NCBI GenBank assembly: GCA_021827805.1
Contig: JAKAUG010000006.1
Coordinates: 1-6,794, forward strand
DNA: 6,794 nucleotides
DNA from: Bacillota bacterium
GTDB taxonomy: Bacteria > Bacillota > Sulfobacillia > RBS10-35 > JAJYVN01
Reading direction: 5' to 3'
Each line of letters opens with the position of its first letter. Position 1 is the first letter of the stretch. Of this stretch, positions 5,167-6,794 are shown piece after piece. The translations under genes and the position numbers were made by a program. The notes below the pieces were generated by a model that saw nothing but the letters and a program-made list of their open reading frames with translations, was not told the DNA's origin and made no database searches.

Positions 5167-6111
5167 GCGGACGGGGCGCCGGGGTTCTGGCCCACCCTGC
5201 AGCGCGCGCAGGACCCCGGCGGCCACCCGGGCGGCGATGCGGTCCTGGGCCTGCTCCGTCAGCCCGGCCACGTGCGGGGTGAGGATCAGCCCTGGGACGC
5301 CGCGCAGCGGATCGGGGTCCTGGGGCGGTTCGACCTCGCGCACGTCCAGGGCCGCGCCGCCCAGGTGTCCCGAACGCAGCGCCGCCGCCAGCGCGGCCTC
5401 GTCCACCAGGCCGCCGCGGGCGGTGTTCACCACCAGGGCGCCCCGCGGCAGGCGCGCCAGCGCGGCCGCTCCCAGCAGGTGGTGGGTGACCGGGGTCAGG
5501 GGACAGTGCAGACTCACGATGTCCACCTGGGGCAGGAGGTCCTCCAGCCCAAGCATGGGGACCCCGAGCCGCTCGGCATCCGCGCGCGTGCGCTCCGTCC
5601 CCGAGGCGAGGACCGTCATGCCCAACGCCTGGGCTCGCACGGTGAGGGCCGAGCCCACGGCGCCAAAGCCCACCACCCCCAGCCGCCGGCCGCACAGTTC
5701 GAACCCGCTGTATTGGTGGCGCCGGGCCCAGGCCGGTCCCGGCATGTCGAGCCAGACCGCCTCGATCCTGCGGGCCAGCGCCAGGCTCAGCAGCAGGGCG
5801 AACTCGGCGGCCGAGGAGGCGTTCTCGCCGGCGGCGTGCACAAGCTGGACCCCGGCCGCCTCCAGGGCAGGCAGGTCCACGTTGTCCAGGCCCGTACCCA
5901 GGCGACCGACCACCGCCAGGCGCGGGGCGTGGGCCACGAGCTCGCTGTCGACGCGGCAGCGGTTGCGCACGACCAGGCCGGCGGCACCCTCCAGGGCCTC
6001 GAGCAGCAGGGTTCGCTCGGCGCCGAGGGATGGGTCGTACTGGACCGAGACCCCGTCCGACAGGATCTTCAGCCCGGACGGGGCCATGAACTCCGCCACC
6101 ACGACCCGCAT
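5158..6111 (-). CDS. D-2-hydroxyacid dehydrogenase, sulfolactate-dehydrogenase type
   Basis: NAD(P)-dependent D-isomer-specific 2-hydroxyacid dehydrogenase of 317 residues, normal for the family. The N-terminal substrate-binding half includes VVRNRCRV (47-54), GRLGTGLDNVDL (69-80) and ENASSAAEFAL (96-106). The Rossmann half has G148-F-G150-A-V-G153. The catalytic trio is R232 (in NTARGGLVDE), E261 (in DVREVEP) and H280 (in TPHVAG). The RNR...GRLGTGLDN pattern and the adjacent comA point to a sulfolactate dehydrogenase like SlcC, which oxidises sulfolactate to sulfopyruvate. A phosphoglycerate or general hydroxyacid dehydrogenase cannot be excluded. After beta-2 the sequence is LASGTERTR, without the acidic residue usual in NAD-specific members, hinting at NADP use. 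The start ATG 6111 follows a GGGGGTG-like site; the frame is open to 6591, but that upstream part has no family similarity and lies antisense to the next gene. Confidence 0.87.
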   Translation of the reverse strand: MRVVVAEFMAPSGLKILSDGVSVQYDPSLGAERTLLLEALEGAAGLVVRNRCRVDSELVAHAPRLAVVGRLGTGLDNVDLPALEAAGVQLVHAAGENASSAAEFALLLSLALARRIEAVWLDMPGPAWARRHQYSGFELCGRRLGVVGFGAVGSALTVRAQALGMTVLASGTERTRADAERLGVPMLGLEDLLPQVDIVSLHCPLTPVTHHLLGAAALARLPRGALVVNTARGGLVDEAALAAALRSGHLGGAALDVREVEPPQDPDPLRGVPGLILTPHVAGLTEQAQDRIAARVAAGVLRALQGGPEPRRPVRGG

Positions 6112-6137
6112 GGCGCCCACCCCCGTCCAGACTATGT

Positions 6138-6187
6138 GCGGACCTGCCCAGGGGCCCCAGCGTTTGACCGGGCCGACGGGCGGACCT
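6138..6187 (+). repeat. Pair of direct repeats, GCGGACCT
   Basis: The 8-base sequence GCGGACCT occurs at 6138-6145 and again at 6180-6187, 42 bases start to start (about four helical turns). Both copies lie in the intergenic region between the dehydrogenase and the ComB-like gene. The second copy ends on the first base of the plus-strand -10. The first adjoins CATAGT (6131-6136 read on the minus strand), a weak -10 candidate for the dehydrogenase. They could be paired operator sites, or chance in GC-rich DNA. Confidence 0.35.
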
Positions 6188-6192
6188 ATGCT
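6164..6192 (+). promoter_or_regulatory. Sigma-A-like promoter for the ComB-like gene
   Basis: TTGACC (6164-6169, five of six matches to the -35 consensus) and TATGCT (6187-6192, four of six) are separated by exactly 17 bases. Transcription would start near 6199, leaving a leader of about 28 bases to GTG 6227. This is the best two-box promoter match I found in the window. Confidence 0.55.
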
Positions 6193-6226
6193 GCAGAGCA
6201 GGTGAGACCCTGTGGGGGGGACGGCG

Positions 6227-6794
6227 GTGTTCGTTCCGGATGAGGAGGCCGCCCGCCTGCTGGAGCGCTGGCTCGAGGCCACGGATCTGCGCCTCGTGCG
6301 GGATGTGTGGCCCGGCTGGGCACCCGCCGGGATCGGCTTCGGCCTTGTCCTGCCGCATGCCGGCGGCACCGTGCTGCGTGGGCTGGTCCACCAGCCTGGC
6401 CAGGCGGTGGCCGCCCGAGGGAGCGGTTCCCTCCCCGGACTGAGCCATGTGGAGCCGGAACGCGGAGAGCGCCTGGGCCTCGGCGCGGGGGACGCCGCTG
6501 CCGGGCCCATCTGCTTCGCCTCCCTGGACGGCCAGGACATCGTGCTCTGGACCGGAACGGGCCAGGACACCCCCGGGTTGGCCCGGGCCATCCTGGCGGC
6601 GGCCTTCGCCCGTTGGTGGACACAGTCCCTGCCCGAGGGGGTGCTGGAGGCCTCCTGGGGCGTCGATGGCGCCCCCGCGTCCGTGGAGGATGTCGCGCTG
6701 GGGACCTTGGAGGGGCGCCTGCTCGCCGATGCGCTGGGGGCCCGCGGGAGCCGCGCGGCCGACGATGCCGCCCTGCGGCGCTGGCCCGCAGGAT
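6227..6794 (+). CDS. Divergent ComB-like protein, 2-phosphosulfolactate phosphatase family suspected (3' end beyond window)
   Basis: The open frame encodes 189 residues to the window edge. I do not recognise it with certainty. Its C-terminal part has the order and spacing of ComB, the Mg-dependent phosphatase following ComA. GERLGL (80-85) corresponds to ComB GERxGL; DGQDIVLWTGTGQDT (101-115) to the GKxxxxTTNGTxA strand; SVEDVALGTLEGRLL (152-166) to the S-x-E-D-V-x-x-AG block; and ADDAALRRW (178-186) to the LSDAA helix. However, the ComB signature DVLRATT near residue 30 reads DVWPGWAP, the Asn of TTNGT is lost, and AG reads GT. Either it is a remote, altered ComB or the likeness is chance. 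GTG 6227 follows seven G by six bases; GTG 6212, also in frame, has AGGTGAG upstream but would leave a leader of only about 13 bases. It is divergent from the dehydrogenase gene. Confidence 0.5.
   Translation, partial: MFVPDEEAARLLERWLEATDLRLVRDVWPGWAPAGIGFGLVLPHAGGTVLRGLVHQPGQAVAARGSGSLPGLSHVEPERGERLGLGAGDAAAGPICFASLDGQDIVLWTGTGQDTPGLARAILAAAFARWWTQSLPEGVLEASWGVDGAPASVEDVALGTLEGRLLADALGARGSRAADDAALRRWPAG

Noticed and set aside
5272..6243. Plus-strand open frame of 323 codons antisense to the dehydrogenase
   Set aside because: The minus-strand frame has the Rossmann and catalytic motifs; the plus-strand translation is Arg/Gln/Gly-rich without recognisable domains.
4997..6448. Minus-strand open frame of 483 codons across comA and the dehydrogenase gene
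   Set aside because: It is a frame-shifted shadow, extremely rich in Pro, Gly and Arg, and spans two convergent real genes.
6112..6591. Longer N-terminus for the dehydrogenase (open to 6591)
   Set aside because: The extra 160 residues do not resemble the family, which begins at MRVVVAEF, and they would overlap the divergent ComB-like gene and its promoter.
6227..6794. Frameshift hiding an intact ComB motif
   Set aside because: I read the other plus-strand frames over the N-terminal part and found no DVLRATT-like or TTNGT-like sequence. The chosen frame is open throughout and shows normal codon use.
1..6794. Mobile elements, CRISPR arrays, tRNA or rRNA genes
   Set aside because: No transposase or integrase motif, no regularly spaced repeats and no cloverleaf or rRNA-like sequence was seen on either strand.

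Overview
This 6.8 kb window is GC-rich chromosomal DNA, densely packed with nine protein genes. I see no mobile element, CRISPR array, tRNA or rRNA. Seven of the nine genes are best started at GTG, mostly behind strong purine-rich ribosome binding sites. The QueE resembles the Bacillus-type enzyme, and there is a UPF0756 (DUF441) membrane protein and a protein faintly like YpiB/ReoY. Together these suggest a high-GC Gram-positive, perhaps a deep-branching Bacillota lineage. That placement is inference, not something the sequence proves.

Left block (1-1616, minus strand): an overlapping set reading nfo (endonuclease IV) -> queD (6-carboxytetrahydropterin synthase) -> queE (7-carboxy-7-deazaguanine synthase, cut by the window start). 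The genes overlap by 13 and 4 bases, so they should be co-transcribed and translationally coupled. QueD and QueE are consecutive steps of 7-deazaguanine (preQ0/queuosine) synthesis; nfo is a base-excision repair AP endonuclease.

Middle block (1617-4132): a divergent promoter region, then a 198-residue protein of unknown function and an MFS transporter on the plus strand. The transporter converges on a minus-strand UPF0756 membrane protein.

Right block (4133-6794): a sulfolactate-type locus. comA (phosphosulfolactate synthase, plus strand) converges on a D-2-hydroxyacid dehydrogenase of sulfolactate-dehydrogenase type (minus strand). Divergent from that, behind a good sigma-A-like promoter, is a gene cut by the window end whose product looks like a very divergent 2-phosphosulfolactate phosphatase (ComB) lacking the usual active-site motifs. 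In the known pathway ComA adds sulfite to phosphoenolpyruvate, ComB removes the phosphate to give (R)-sulfolactate, and a dehydrogenase interconverts sulfolactate and sulfopyruvate. In methanogens this leads to coenzyme M; in Bacillus it supplies spore sulfolactate. The most unusual points are the ComB-like protein and the pairing of ComA with a dehydrogenase of the SlcC type. Both convergent gene junctions carry a short GC hairpin instead of a classic terminator.
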